Shown: in pieces, positions 41,175 through 50,687 of the stretch
How positions within the stretch are numbered: position 1 is the stretch's first letter
Layout of the letters: each line of letters begins with the position of its first letter
DNA from: Klebsiella variicola
GTDB lineage: Bacteria > Pseudomonadota > Gammaproteobacteria > Enterobacterales > Enterobacteriaceae
Assembly (NCBI RefSeq): GCF_000828055.2
Contig: NZ_CP010523.2
Location: forward strand, 4,898,001 to 4,962,000
DNA length: 64,000 bases
Reading direction: 5' to 3'
Notes under the pieces: model-generated
Database searches by the model: none
What the model saw: only the letters and a program-made list of their open reading frames with translations
Told to the model about the DNA's origin: nothing
Made by a program: the position numbers and the translations under genes

Positions 41175-42179
41175 ATGTCTGCGTTTTACCAGAAGCATTT
41201 TTTAAAGTTACTCGATTTTACGCCTGCAGAAATCACCACCCTGCTCGAGCTGGCGGCAAAGCTCAAAGCCGATAAGAAAAACGGTATCGAAGTCCAGAAA
41301 CTGGCAGGGAAAAACATCGCGCTCATCTTCGAAAAAGACTCAACCCGTACACGATGCTCTTTCGAAGTTGCCGCATACGATCAGGGCGCCCGCGTGACCT
41401 ATCTGGGGCCAAGCGGCAGCCAGATTGGCCATAAAGAGTCGATCAAAGACACCGCCCGCGTGCTCGGGCGGATGTACGATGGCATTCAGTATCGCGGCCA
41501 CGGCCAGGAGGTGGTGGAGACCCTGGCGCAATACGCCGGTGTGCCGGTGTGGAACGGCCTCACCAACGAGTTCCACCCCACCCAGCTGCTGGCGGACCTG
41601 CTGACCATGAAAGAGCACCTGCCGGGCAAAGCCTTTAACCAGATGACGCTGGTCTACGCCGGCGACGCGCGCAACAACATGGGCAATTCGATGCTGGAAG
41701 CCGCAGCGCTGACCGGTCTGGATCTGCGCCTGGTAGCGCCATCGGCCTGCTGGCCGGAGTCTCAGCTGGTGGAGACCTGTACCGCACTGGCCAAACAGCA
41801 GGGTGGCAACATCACCCTGACGGAAGATATCGCCGCGGGGGTGAAAGGCGCCGATTTTATCTATACCGACGTCTGGGTATCGATGGGCGAGGCGAAGGAA
41901 AAATGGGCCGAACGTATCGCCCTGCTCCGCGATTATCAGGTTAACAGTGCGATGCTGGCGCTGACCGGCAATCCGCAGGTCAAGTTCCTCCACTGCCTGC
42001 CAGCGTTCCATGACGACCAGACCACGCTGGGCAAACAGATGGCCGCCGATTACGGCCTGCACGGCGGCATGGAAGTGACTGACGAAGTGTTTGAGTCGGC
42101 GGCGAGCGTGGTGTTTGACCAGGCGGAAAACCGGATGCATACCATCAAAGCGGTGATGGTGGCGACGCTGGGCAAGTAG
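41175..42179 (+). CDS. argI: Ornithine carbamoyltransferase ArgI
   Basis: The 334-residue enzyme makes citrulline from ornithine and carbamoyl phosphate in arginine synthesis. [16 protein letters not shown] is the carbamoyl-phosphate motif and [10 protein letters not shown] the ornithine-side HCLP motif. The start [13 protein letters not shown] at 41175 is chosen over an in-frame ATG 18 bases upstream because it gives the family length and GAGG precedes it. ARG boxes control it. Confidence 0.97.
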   Translation: MSAFYQKHFLKLLDFTPAEITTLLELAAKLKADKKNGIEVQKLAGKNIALIFEKDSTRTRCSFEVAAYDQGARVTYLGPSGSQIGHKESIKDTARVLGRMYDGIQYRGHGQEVVETLAQYAGVPVWNGLTNEFHPTQLLADLLTMKEHLPGKAFNQMTLVYAGDARNNMGNSMLEAAALTGLDLRLVAPSACWPESQLVETCTALAKQQGGNITLTEDIAAGVKGADFIYTDVWVSMGEAKEKWAERIALLRDYQVNSAMLALTGNPQVKFLHCLPAFHDDQTTLGKQMAADYGLHGGMEVTDEVFESAASVVFDQAENRMHTIKAVMVATLGK

Positions 42180-42240
42180 CCCCTCGCTGGCGGCCACATC
42201 CCGGATAGCACGGCGCTTATCCGGGATATGGCTCGCCATT

Positions 42241-42696
<456 letters not shown>

Positions 42697-42834
42697 TTAC
42701 CTCGAATATAAAACAGCATTTCATTTTATGACTTTATACCCCCATCGCCACTGCCATACCAGTACAGTTTCACCGTTCTTTGCGCTGGCGCACTTTTCTG
42801 CAGGCAAACGATTACCTGTTTGTGAATGAATCGC

Positions 42835-42862
42835 TTGATCGTCATAACGGTCTGCGTATAAT
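42835..42862 (+). promoter_or_regulatory. pyrLBI promoter
   Basis: TTGATC (42835-42840) and TATAAT (42857-42862) are 16 bases apart, about 25 bases before the leader-peptide start. Confidence 0.8.
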
Positions 42863-42887
42863 GCCAGTCGTTTTGCCGGGAGGAAGC

Positions 42888-42992
42888 ATGGCCAATTGCG
42901 TACGACATTCTGTCTTAGCGCGTCTGAACGCAGACGCTGGCCTGGCGTTTTTCTTTCCGTTGCTCATTGGATTCCCGAAGCCCCTTATTTAA
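42888..42992 (+). CDS. pyrL: pyrBI operon leader peptide PyrL
   Basis: A 34-residue peptide starts at ATG 42888 after GGGAGGAAGC. CVRHSVLARLNADAGLAFFF follows the E. coli PyrL pattern (CVRHFVLPRLKKDAGLPFFF) in its first half; the end is shorter, and its TAA stop lies inside the attenuator stem. When UTP is scarce RNA polymerase pauses in the U-rich stretch coding for FFF, the ribosome catches up and blocks terminator formation, raising pyrBI expression. Confidence 0.93.
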   Translation: MANCVRHSVLARLNADAGLAFFFPLLIGFPKPLI

Positions 42993-43006
42993 GGGGCTTT
43001 TTTTTT
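42978..43006 (+). terminator. pyrBI attenuator
   Basis: AAGCCCCTT-ATTT-AAGGGGCTT (42978-42999) is followed by a run of T to 43006. It ends the leader transcript 23 bases before pyrB when UTP is plentiful. Confidence 0.95.
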
Positions 43007-43028
43007 GCCCAGGCGTCAGGAGATAAGC

Positions 43029-43964
43029 ATGGCTAACCCGCTATATCAAAAACATATCATTTCCATAAACGATCTCAGCCGCGAAGACCTCGAACTGGTG
43101 CTGGCGACGGCGGCAAAGCTGAAAGCCAATCCGCAACCCGAGCTGCTGAAGCATAAGGTTATCGCCAGCTGTTTCTTTGAAGCCTCCACCCGTACCCGTC
43201 TCTCTTTTGAAACCTCGATGCACCGCCTGGGTGCCAGCGTGGTCGGCTTTTCTGACAGCGCCAATACCTCGCTGGGCAAAAAAGGGGAAACCCTGGCGGA
43301 TACTATCTCCGTTATCAGCACCTACGTTGACGCCATCGTGATGCGTCATCCGCAGGAGGGCGCCGCGCGCCTGGCGACTGAATTCTCCGGCGGCGTGCCG
43401 GTACTGAACGCCGGCGACGGCGCCAACCAGCACCCGACCCAAACCCTGCTCGATCTGTTCACCATTCAGGAGACCCAGGGCCGCCTCGAGAACCTCAACG
43501 TGGCGATGGTCGGCGATCTGAAGTATGGCCGTACCGTCCACTCCCTGACCCAGGCGCTGGCCAAATTCAGCGGCAACCGCTTCTACTTTATCGCCCCGGA
43601 CGCGCTGGCCATGCCGCAGTACATCCTCGATATGCTGGATGAAAAAGGTATCGCCTGGAGCCTGCATAGCGCCATCGACGACGTGATGGCGGAAGTGGAT
43701 ATTCTGTACATGACCCGCGTGCAGAAAGAGCGTCTGGATCCGTCGGAATACGCCAACGTGAAAGCGCAGTTCGTCCTGCGCGCCGCCGACCTCGAAGGGG
43801 CGCGCGCCAACATGAAGGTGCTGCACCCGCTGCCGCGCATTGACGAAATCACCACCGATGTCGATAAAACACCGCACGCCTGGTACTTCCAGCAGGCCGG
43901 TAACGGCATCTTCGCCCGCCAGGCGTTACTGGCACTGGTACTGAATAGCGAGCTGGCACTGTAA
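43029..43964 (+). CDS. pyrB: Aspartate carbamoyltransferase catalytic subunit PyrB
   Basis: The 311-residue catalytic chain makes carbamoyl aspartate, the first committed step of pyrimidine synthesis, in the complex (PyrB3)2(PyrI2)3. [16 protein letters not shown] and LHPLPR are the carbamoyl-phosphate and aspartate motifs. ATG at 43029 (MANPLYQKH) has AGGAG upstream and gives exactly the E. coli length. Confidence 0.98.
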   Translation: MANPLYQKHIISINDLSREDLELVLATAAKLKANPQPELLKHKVIASCFFEASTRTRLSFETSMHRLGASVVGFSDSANTSLGKKGETLADTISVISTYVDAIVMRHPQEGAARLATEFSGGVPVLNAGDGANQHPTQTLLDLFTIQETQGRLENLNVAMVGDLKYGRTVHSLTQALAKFSGNRFYFIAPDALAMPQYILDMLDEKGIAWSLHSAIDDVMAEVDILYMTRVQKERLDPSEYANVKAQFVLRAADLEGARANMKVLHPLPRIDEITTDVDKTPHAWYFQQAGNGIFARQALLALVLNSELAL

Positions 43965-43977
43965 GGGGGAATGAGAG

Positions 43978-44439
43978 ATGACACACGACAATAAACTGCA
44001 AGTAGAAGCCATTAAACGCGGCACCGTGATCGACCATATCCCGGCGCAGGTCGGCTTTAAGCTGCTCACCCTGTTCAAACTGACCGAAACCGACCAGCGC
44101 ATCACCATCGGCCTGAACCTGCCCTCCGGCGAGATGGGCCGCAAGGATTTGATTAAAATCGAGAACACCTTCCTGACCGACGAGCAGGTTAACCAGCTGT
44201 CGCTGTACGCCCCGCAGGCGACGGTAAACCGCATTGATGATTACGAAGTGGTGGGCAAATCCCGCCCGAGCCTGCCGGATCGCATTGACAGCGTGCTGGT
44301 CTGCCCGAACAGCAACTGTATTAGCCACGCCGAACCGGTTTCTTCCAGTTTTGCAGTGAAAAAACGCGCCGATGACATCGCACTCAAATGCAAATACTGT
44401 GAAAAAGAGTTTTCTCATTATGTGGTGCTGGCCAACTAA
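43978..44439 (+). CDS. pyrI: Aspartate carbamoyltransferase regulatory subunit PyrI
   Basis: The 153-residue regulatory chain binds CTP (inhibition) and ATP (activation). The four zinc cysteines are visible in CPNSNC and CKYCEK near the C-terminus. It follows pyrB by 13 bases and is co-expressed with it. Confidence 0.98.
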   Translation: MTHDNKLQVEAIKRGTVIDHIPAQVGFKLLTLFKLTETDQRITIGLNLPSGEMGRKDLIKIENTFLTDEQVNQLSLYAPQATVNRIDDYEVVGKSRPSLPDRIDSVLVCPNSNCISHAEPVSSSFAVKKRADDIALKCKYCEKEFSHYVVLAN

Positions 44440-44445
44440 ATGCGG

Positions 44446-44474
44446 TTGGTATTGGTGGTAGGCCTCCCTATAAT
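44446..44474 (+). promoter_or_regulatory. ridA promoter
   Basis: TTGGTA (44446-44451) and TATAAT (44469-44474) are 17 bases apart, 118 bases before ridA, so ridA can be transcribed apart from pyrBI. Confidence 0.7.
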
Positions 44475-44591
44475 GGCTACCACCCTACGCTTCGTCCTTC
44501 AGGCGGCGTCTGCGCCGGCGGCACAGCGCTTACCCTCTGGCGGCAACCTGAATGATTTTGCGTAACATTACTCAGTTCATCTGGAGATAAC

Positions 44592-44978
44592 ATGAGCAAA
44601 ACTATTGCGACGGAAAATGCACCAGCAGCGATTGGCCCATACGTTCAGGGCGTTGATCTGGGCAGCATGATCATCACCTCTGGCCAGATCCCGGTCGACC
44701 CGAAAACCGGCAGCGTCCCGGAAGACGTGTCCGCGCAGGCGCGCCAGTCGCTGAACAACGTGAAAGCGATCGTTGAAGCCGCTGGCCTCACCGTTGGCGA
44801 CATCGTCAAGACCACCGTATTCGTCAAAGACCTCAACGATTTCGCTACCGTTAACGCCACCTACGAAGCGTTTTTCACCGAGCACAATGCCACCTTCCCG
44901 GCGCGCTCCTGCGTGGAAGTCGCTCGTCTGCCGAAAGACGTGAAGATCGAGATCGAAGCCATCGCCGTACGTCGCTGA
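44592..44978 (+). CDS. ridA: 2-iminobutanoate/2-iminopropanoate deaminase RidA
   Basis: The 128-residue trimeric enzyme hydrolyses reactive enamines and imines made by PLP enzymes such as IlvA. SGQIPVDPKTG and the C-terminal RSCVEVARLPKDVKIEIEAIA with the key Arg are conserved. A GGAG ribosome-binding site precedes the ATG. Confidence 0.98.
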   Translation: MSKTIATENAPAAIGPYVQGVDLGSMIITSGQIPVDPKTGSVPEDVSAQARQSLNNVKAIVEAAGLTVGDIVKTTVFVKDLNDFATVNATYEAFFTEHNATFPARSCVEVARLPKDVKIEIEAIAVRR

Positions 44979-44992
44979 TCGCTTTGGTTGGC

Positions 44993-45025
44993 AGAAAAAA
45001 AGGCAGCCAGTGGCTGCCTTTTTTA
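44993..45025. terminator. Bidirectional terminator between ridA and mgtA
   Basis: AAGGCAGCC-AGT-GGCTGCCTT has an A-run on the left and a T-run on the right, ending ridA on the plus strand and mgtA on the minus. Confidence 0.93.
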
Positions 45026-45050
45026 CGTGGCTCATCCGAAAATGCGCCCT

Positions 45051-47759
45051 TCACTGCCAGCCGTAGCGACGGCTATAGAAACCTTTAACGGTCTGGGTCA
45101 GCACCATATAGCCCGCCAGGATCACCACCAGCCACGGGAAGTAGCTGAGCGGCAGCGCCTGCAGCTGCAGGTAGCCCGCCAGCGGCGAGAACGGCAGGGC
45201 AATGCCCACGGCCATCACCACCAGAGTCATGGCGAACAGCGGCCACGCGGCGCGGCTCTGAACGAACGGAATGCGCCGGGTGCGGATCATGTGCACAATC
45301 AGCGTCTGCGACAGCAGCCCTTCAATAAACCAGCCGGACTGGAACAGAGTCTGCATCTCCACGGTATTGGCGTGGAACACCCACCACATCAGGCCGAAGG
45401 TGAGGATATCGAAAATCGAGCTGATCGGTCCAAAGAAGACCATAAAGCGCCCGAGATCGGCCGGGTTCCAGCGCTGCGGTTTACGGATCTGCTCATCATC
45501 GACGTTATCGAACGGGATCGCCACCTGGGAGACATCGTACAGCAGGTTCTGAATCAACAGGTGCAGCGGCAGCATCGGCAGAAACGGCAGGAAGGCGCTG
45601 GCCACCAGCACGCTAAAGACGTTACCGAAGTTGGAGCTGGCGGTCATTTTGATGTACTTGAGCATGTTGGCGAAGGTGCGGCGGCCTTCGATCACCCCCT
45701 CCTCCAGCACCATCAGGCTTTTTTCCAGCAGAATGATATCCGCCGCCTCGCGGGCGATATCCACCGCGCCATCAACCGAGATGCCAATATCCGCCGCGCG
45801 TAACGCCGGGGCGTCGTTGATGCCGTCGCCCATAAAGCCCACCACGTGACCTTCGCGTTTCAGCAGCGTCACGATACGCTCTTTATGCAGCGGCGCCAGA
45901 CGTGCAAACAAAGTGGTGCGCTTCGCCAGCGCCGCCAGGTCATCGTCGCTCATGGCTTCAATCTGGCTGCCAATCACCACTTCGCCCGCATCCAGCCCCA
46001 CTTCATGGCACACCTTCGCCGCCACCAGTTCGCTATCGCCGGTGAGGATTTTCACCGTGATGCCGCTGGCCTTCAGCGCCTTCAGCGCCGGGGCGGTGGT
46101 CTCTTTCGGCGGATCAAGGAAGGCGATGTAGCCTTCGAGGATCAGGTCGGATTCATCGGCGCGCTGGTAGTCGCCCTCGCGCGCCGGCAGGTATTTGGTT
46201 GCTACCGCCACCACCCGCAGTCCCTGACGGTTCAGGGTATCGGTCACCCGACGGATGCGGCGCAGCATGGTGTCGTCCAGCGGTACGATTTCGCCGTTGT
46301 AGCGCACCTGGGTCGAGACGTTAAGGATCTCCTGCAACGCCCCTTTACAGATCAGCTGATGCGCGTCGCCCTGCTCTTTTACCACCACCGACATGCGGCG
46401 GCGTTCGAAGTCGAACGGGATCTCATCCACCTTTTGCCAGCGCTCTGCGAGGCCGCGGGCGGCCTCCAGCTCCACGCCTTCCAGCACCGCGGTATCGAGC
46501 AGGTTTTTCAGCCCGGTCTGGTAATGGCTGTTGAGCCAGGCGGTATGCAGCACTCTCTCGCTGGACTTACCGGAGACATCGGTGTGGTTCTCCAGCACGA
46601 TCTTGTCCTGAGTCAGGGTGCCGGTTTTATCGGTGCAGAGAATATCCATCGCGCCAAAGTTCTGAATGGCGTCGAGGTGTTTGACGATCACTTTTTGTTT
46701 CGACAGCTTCACCGCCCCGCGCGCCAGCGTCGAGGTGACGATCATCGGCAGCATCTCCGGCGTCAGGCCGACCGCCACCGACAGTGCAAACAGCGCCGCT
46801 TCCCACCAGTCGCCTTTGGTGTAGCCATTAATCAATAGCACCACCGGGGCCATCACCAGCATAAAGCGGATCAGCAGCATGCTGACCCGGCTGATGCCTT
46901 TCTGGAAGGCGTTCGGCTCGCTTTCCTGCTCGCTGACGCGCCCGGCCAGCTGGCCAAACCAGGTGTTGCCGCCGGTGGCGTAGACGATAGCCTGCGCCGA
47001 GCCGCTCACCACGTTGGTCCCCATAAAGCACAGGGTGTCGCATTCCAGCGGGTTCTGCTGCAGCGGGTCGCGGCTGCGCGCGACTTTCTCTACCGGCAGC
47101 GATTCGCCGGTCAGCGAGGCCTGAGCGACAAACAGATCGCGCGCCTGAATAATGCGCAGGTCCGCCGGGATCATATCTCCCGCCGACAGCTTGACGATAT
47201 CTCCTGGCACCAGTTGGTCGATAGGCAGTTCAAGCCAGCGGCTCTCCCCCTGCTCGTTCACCACCCGCAGCACCGTGGCGGTATTGCTGACCATCGCCTT
47301 TAGCGCATCCGCCGCTTTGGTCGAGCGCGCTTCCTGGATGAAGTTAAGCAGCGTCGAGATGCCGACCATCAGCGCGATAACGCCCGCGGCGAACAGATCT
47401 TCGGTGGAATAGGAGACGATGCCGAGCACCGTCAGCAGCAGGTTGAACGGGTTGCGATAGCAGGTCCACAGATGCACCCACCACGGCGAGGGCTTCTGCG
47501 CCGGGATCTGATTGTCACCATGTTTGAGGATCTTTGCCGCCACTTCGCCTTCATTGAGCCCTTCAGGGTGGCTGTCAAAGGCACGCCAGATCTCCTGGTC
47601 ATCCATCGCCGCAACGTCCAGGCAGCGCTTGCCGAGCGAGTCCGGGATCGGCACGCTGGTCAGGTTACGGGCATCAGGCAGCGGATCGCGCTGGACCAAA
47701 CGGCGTGGCAGATGGCGGCTAAGCTGCGCGAACAGCTGCCGGGTATAATTTTTCAACAT
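45051..47759 (-). CDS. mgtA: Magnesium-transporting P-type ATPase MgtA
   Basis: The 902-residue P3B ATPase imports Mg2+ at the inner membrane under Mg2+ starvation. The phosphorylation site is DKTGTLT (in LCTDKTGTLTQDK), with TGES in the actuator domain and GDGIND in the phosphorylation domain. Ten membrane segments are expected. Expression is set by PhoP and by the leader RNA upstream, which carries mgtL. Confidence 0.98.
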   Translation of the reverse strand: MLKNYTRQLFAQLSRHLPRRLVQRDPLPDARNLTSVPIPDSLGKRCLDVAAMDDQEIWRAFDSHPEGLNEGEVAAKILKHGDNQIPAQKPSPWWVHLWTCYRNPFNLLLTVLGIVSYSTEDLFAAGVIALMVGISTLLNFIQEARSTKAADALKAMVSNTATVLRVVNEQGESRWLELPIDQLVPGDIVKLSAGDMIPADLRIIQARDLFVAQASLTGESLPVEKVARSRDPLQQNPLECDTLCFMGTNVVSGSAQAIVYATGGNTWFGQLAGRVSEQESEPNAFQKGISRVSMLLIRFMLVMAPVVLLINGYTKGDWWEAALFALSVAVGLTPEMLPMIVTSTLARGAVKLSKQKVIVKHLDAIQNFGAMDILCTDKTGTLTQDKIVLENHTDVSGKSSERVLHTAWLNSHYQTGLKNLLDTAVLEGVELEAARGLAERWQKVDEIPFDFERRRMSVVVKEQGDAHQLICKGALQEILNVSTQVRYNGEIVPLDDTMLRRIRRVTDTLNRQGLRVVAVATKYLPAREGDYQRADESDLILEGYIAFLDPPKETTAPALKALKASGITVKILTGDSELVAAKVCHEVGLDAGEVVIGSQIEAMSDDDLAALAKRTTLFARLAPLHKERIVTLLKREGHVVGFMGDGINDAPALRAADIGISVDGAVDIAREAADIILLEKSLMVLEEGVIEGRRTFANMLKYIKMTASSNFGNVFSVLVASAFLPFLPMLPLHLLIQNLLYDVSQVAIPFDNVDDEQIRKPQRWNPADLGRFMVFFGPISSIFDILTFGLMWWVFHANTVEMQTLFQSGWFIEGLLSQTLIVHMIRTRRIPFVQSRAAWPLFAMTLVVMAVGIALPFSPLAGYLQLQALPLSYFPWLVVILAGYMVLTQTVKGFYSRRYGWQ

Positions 47760-48026
47760 AAACAGTCCCTCCGCGCTCGCGCGAGCGAACGCAGCGTCGC
47801 CAACAGGCGTAGCAAAGCCTACCTGTCAGGCATGTAATTTTTATGGCAGGGACATCAAGGACATCACTGCTTTACGCTTTCCGGTAAAGCAGTGTTAAAC
47901 AGGCTTACCGGAAAGAAAGGTTGCTCCATCGAGGATGAGGAGTGGGATCGGGGTCCATAAATTCTCCGGTAAGTGAATATAAACGGCGCGGATTATAGCG
48001 CGCTCGTTGAGACATGTGTGGCATTT
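47760..48026 (-). promoter_or_regulatory. mgtA 5' leader (Mg2+/proline-sensing)
   Basis: From the predicted start point near 48026 to the mgtA ATG is about 265 bases, very near the known E. coli/Salmonella leader length. The leader encodes MgtL (47905-47958). It includes two complementary segments, CTTTACCGGAAAGCGTAAAG-type arms around 47870-47890, and further GC-rich hairpins at 47775-47820. By family knowledge it ends transcription early by Rho at high Mg2+ and reads through at low Mg2+ or low proline. Confidence 0.8.
47905..47958 (-). CDS. mgtL: Leader peptide MgtL
   Basis: A 17-residue peptide MDPDPTPHPRWSNLSFR starts at ATG 47958 after GGAGAATTT. It keeps the E. coli MgtL length, acidic second residue, and prolines at 3, 5, 7 and 9, the feature that makes translation sensitive to proline and Mg2+ levels. 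The basic middle part of E. coli MgtL is replaced here by WSNLS. Confidence 0.93.
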   Translation of the reverse strand: MDPDPTPHPRWSNLSFR

Positions 48027-48032
48027 ATGGCG

Positions 48033-48067
48033 ATGATAAGCCCGCGCAACTAAACCGAACGTAAACC
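48033..48067 (-). promoter_or_regulatory. PhoP box and -10 element of mgtA
   Basis: GGTTTA-CGTTC-GGTTTA on the minus strand (48051-48067) is a perfect PhoP box. TATCAT (48033-48038) lies 12 bases downstream, so the box replaces the -35 element as in other PhoP-activated promoters. Confidence 0.93.
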
Positions 48068-48137
48068 AGACTTTGCTCATTGCGGTTTGGTTGAGTAGCA
48101 TTAGGCTCACTTCTACCATCCCTGACGAGAATTCCGC

Positions 48138-49085
48138 ATGCAGAACCGGCTGACCATCAAAGATATTGCGCGTTTAAGCGGCGTAGGAAAATCGACGGTA
48201 TCCCGCGTCCTTAACAACGAGAGCGGGGTCAGCGAACGGACCCGCGAGCGCGTCGAAGCGGTGATGCAGCAGCACGGTTTCTCACCCTCCCGCTCCGCCC
48301 GCGCCATGCGCGGCCAGAGCGATAAAGTGGTGGCGATTATCGTCACCCGTCTGGATTCCCTGTCGGAAAACCTTGCCGTGCAGACCATGCTGCCCGCCTT
48401 TTATGAACAGGGTTACGATCCGATTATGATGGAGAGTCAGTTCTCCCCGGGACTGGTGGAAGAGCATCTCGGCATGCTCGCCCGGCGTAATATTGACGGC
48501 GTAGTGCTGTTCGGATTTACCGGCATTGATGAGGCGATGCTCGCCCCCTGGCGCGATACGCTGGTGCTGATGGCCCGCGACGCCCCCGGTTTCGCCTCGG
48601 TGTGCTATGACGACGAAGGCGCCATCACGCTGCTGATGCAGCGGCTCTACGATCGCGGACATCGCCACATCAGTTTTCTTGGCGTCCCGCACAGCGACGT
48701 CACCACCGGCGAGCGCCGCCATCTCGCCTACCTCGCCTTCTGTAAAAAGCATCGCCTGACGCCCACCGCCGCTCTGCCGGGCTTGGGCATGAAGCAGGGG
48801 TATGACACCGTCGCCAGCGTGCTGACGGCCGAAACCAGCGCCCTGGTCTGCGCGACGGATACCCTCGCCCTCGGCGCCAGCAAGTACCTCCAGCAGCAGG
48901 GCCGCGCTGCGCTGCAGCTCGCCAGCGTCGGTAGCACGCCGCTAATGAAGTTTCTCCACCCGGAAATCTTGACCGTCGATCCCGGCTATGCCGAGTCCGG
49001 ACGCCGGGCCGCCCGGCAGTTGATCGAGCAGATCGCCGGCAGCGTCGAACCCCGCCAGATCGTGATTCCTGCCGCCCTGAATTAA
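48138..49085 (+). CDS. treR: Trehalose operon repressor TreR
   Basis: The 315-residue LacI-family repressor has the helix-turn-helix LTIKDIARLSGVGKSTVSRV at its N-terminus and a periplasmic-binding-protein-like ligand domain, which senses trehalose-6-phosphate. It is divergent from mgtA and upstream of treB. Length equals that of E. coli TreR. Confidence 0.97.
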   Translation: MQNRLTIKDIARLSGVGKSTVSRVLNNESGVSERTRERVEAVMQQHGFSPSRSARAMRGQSDKVVAIIVTRLDSLSENLAVQTMLPAFYEQGYDPIMMESQFSPGLVEEHLGMLARRNIDGVVLFGFTGIDEAMLAPWRDTLVLMARDAPGFASVCYDDEGAITLLMQRLYDRGHRHISFLGVPHSDVTTGERRHLAYLAFCKKHRLTPTAALPGLGMKQGYDTVASVLTAETSALVCATDTLALGASKYLQQQGRAALQLASVGSTPLMKFLHPEILTVDPGYAESGRRAARQLIEQIAGSVEPRQIVIPAALN

Positions 49086-49123
49086 TCTCATTCGGACGAT
49101 TTATGTGATCGTCGCCGGGTTTC

Positions 49124-49135
49124 GGGAACGTTCCC
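49124..49135 (+). promoter_or_regulatory. TreR operator
   Basis: GGGAACGTTCCC is a perfect 12-base palindrome 83 bases before treB, of the form expected for a LacI-family operator with central CG. A half-site GGAACGGTT follows at 49151-49159. Confidence 0.75.
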
Positions 49136-49217
49136 ATTTTGCAAATCAAGCGGAACGGTTAGGATGCCCTCAAGGTAAAAAACGGCATCTCTCCCCCTCT
49201 GTTTTTGAGGCTTCATC

Positions 49218-50636
49218 ATGAGCAAAGTAAACCAGCAGGACATCGATAAACTGATCGAACTGGTGGGCGGACGCGGCAACATCGCCACCGTCAGCCACTG
49301 TATTACCCGTTTGCGCTTTGTGCTGAACGACCCGGCCATCGCCAAACCAAAAGAGATTGAACAGCTGCGCATGGTGAAGGGATGCTTCACTAACGCCGGC
49401 CAGTTCCAGGTGGTCATCGGCACCGAGGTGGGCGATTACTACAAGGCCCTGCTGGCTACCACCGGCCAGACCTCCGCCGATAAAGAGCAGGTCAAGCAGG
49501 CCGCGCGGCAAAATATGAAGTGGCATGAGCAGTTGATCTCGCACTTTGCCGAGATCTTCTTCCCGCTGCTGCCGGCGCTAATCAGCGGCGGTCTGATCCT
49601 CGGTTTCCGTAACGTCATCGGCGACTTACCCATGAGCAACGGCCAGACGCTGGCTCAGATGCACCCGTCGCTGAAAACCATCTATGACTTCCTGTGGCTG
49701 ATTGGCGAGGCGATCTTCTTCTATCTGCCGGTGGGGATCTGCTGGTCAGCGGTGAAGAAAATGGGCGGCACGCCGATCCTCGGGATCGTTCTTGGCGTCA
49801 CCCTGGTTTCCCCGCAGCTGATGAACGCCTATCTCCTCGGCCAGCAGGTGCCGGAGGTGTGGAACTTCGGCCTGTTTACCATTGCCAAAGTCGGCTACCA
49901 GGCGCAGGTGATCCCGGCCCTGCTGGCGGGCCTGACGCTCGGCTTTATCGAGACGCGCCTCAAGCGCATCGTGCCTGACTACCTCTACCTGGTCATTGTC
50001 CCGGTCTGCTCGCTGATCCTCGCGGTGTTCCTCGCGCACGCCATTATCGGTCCGTTCGGCCGCCTGATCGGCGACGGCGTGGCCTTCGCGGTACGCCATC
50101 TGTTAACCGGCAGCTTCGCGCCAATCGGCGCCGCGCTGTTCGGCTTCCTCTACGCGCCGCTGGTGATTACCGGTGTCCACCAGACCACCCTCGCTATCGA
50201 TATGCAGATGATCCAGAGCATGGGCGGCACCCCGGTGTGGCCGCTGATTGCGCTGTCGAACATTGCCCAGGCGTCGGCGGTGGTCGGCATCATCATCGCC
50301 AGCCGTAAACAGAATGAACGTGAAATCTCGGTGCCGGCGGCAATTTCTGCTTACCTCGGGGTTACCGAACCGGCGATGTACGGTATCAACCTGAAGTACC
50401 GCTTCCCGATGCTGTGCGCGATGATCGGCTCCGGCCTCGCCGGCCTGCTGTGCGGCCTGAACGGCGTGCTGGCGAACGGCATCGGCGTCGGCGGCCTGCC
50501 GGGCATCCTCTCCATCCAGCCAACCTACTGGCAGGTGTACGCCATGGCGATGGCTATCGCGGTGGTGGTGCCGATTATCCTGACCACCGTGGTGTATCAG
50601 CGCAAGTACCGTCAGGGCACCTTGCAGATTGTCTAA
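49218..50636 (+). CDS. treB: Trehalose PTS enzyme IIBC, TreB
   Basis: The 472-residue membrane protein joins an N-terminal EIIB domain (phospho-cysteine C28 in SHCITRLRF) to an EIIC channel (about residues 100-460). It imports and phosphorylates trehalose using the glucose EIIA (Crr), since no EIIA domain is present. Confidence 0.97.
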   Translation: MSKVNQQDIDKLIELVGGRGNIATVSHCITRLRFVLNDPAIAKPKEIEQLRMVKGCFTNAGQFQVVIGTEVGDYYKALLATTGQTSADKEQVKQAARQNMKWHEQLISHFAEIFFPLLPALISGGLILGFRNVIGDLPMSNGQTLAQMHPSLKTIYDFLWLIGEAIFFYLPVGICWSAVKKMGGTPILGIVLGVTLVSPQLMNAYLLGQQVPEVWNFGLFTIAKVGYQAQVIPALLAGLTLGFIETRLKRIVPDYLYLVIVPVCSLILAVFLAHAIIGPFGRLIGDGVAFAVRHLLTGSFAPIGAALFGFLYAPLVITGVHQTTLAIDMQMIQSMGGTPVWPLIALSNIAQASAVVGIIIASRKQNEREISVPAAISAYLGVTEPAMYGINLKYRFPMLCAMIGSGLAGLLCGLNGVLANGIGVGGLPGILSIQPTYWQVYAMAMAIAVVVPIILTTVVYQRKYRQGTLQIV

Positions 50637-50647
50637 CTTCTTCTTTC

Positions 50648-50666
50648 GGGGCGCCTTTGGCGCCCC
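50648..50666 (+). other. Hairpin between treB and treC
   Basis: GGGGCGCC-TTT-GGCGCCCC is a perfect 8-base stem without a T-run, so it more likely sets treB mRNA stability or partial read-through than full termination. Confidence 0.6.
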
Positions 50667-50687
50667 TCGTTGCAGCAGGAAAGCACT

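Noticed and set aside
47992-47997. TATAAT on the minus strand as the mgtA -10
   Set aside because: It is 54 bases from the PhoP box and lacks a -35; the TATCAT at 48033-48038 fits the box and the known leader length better.
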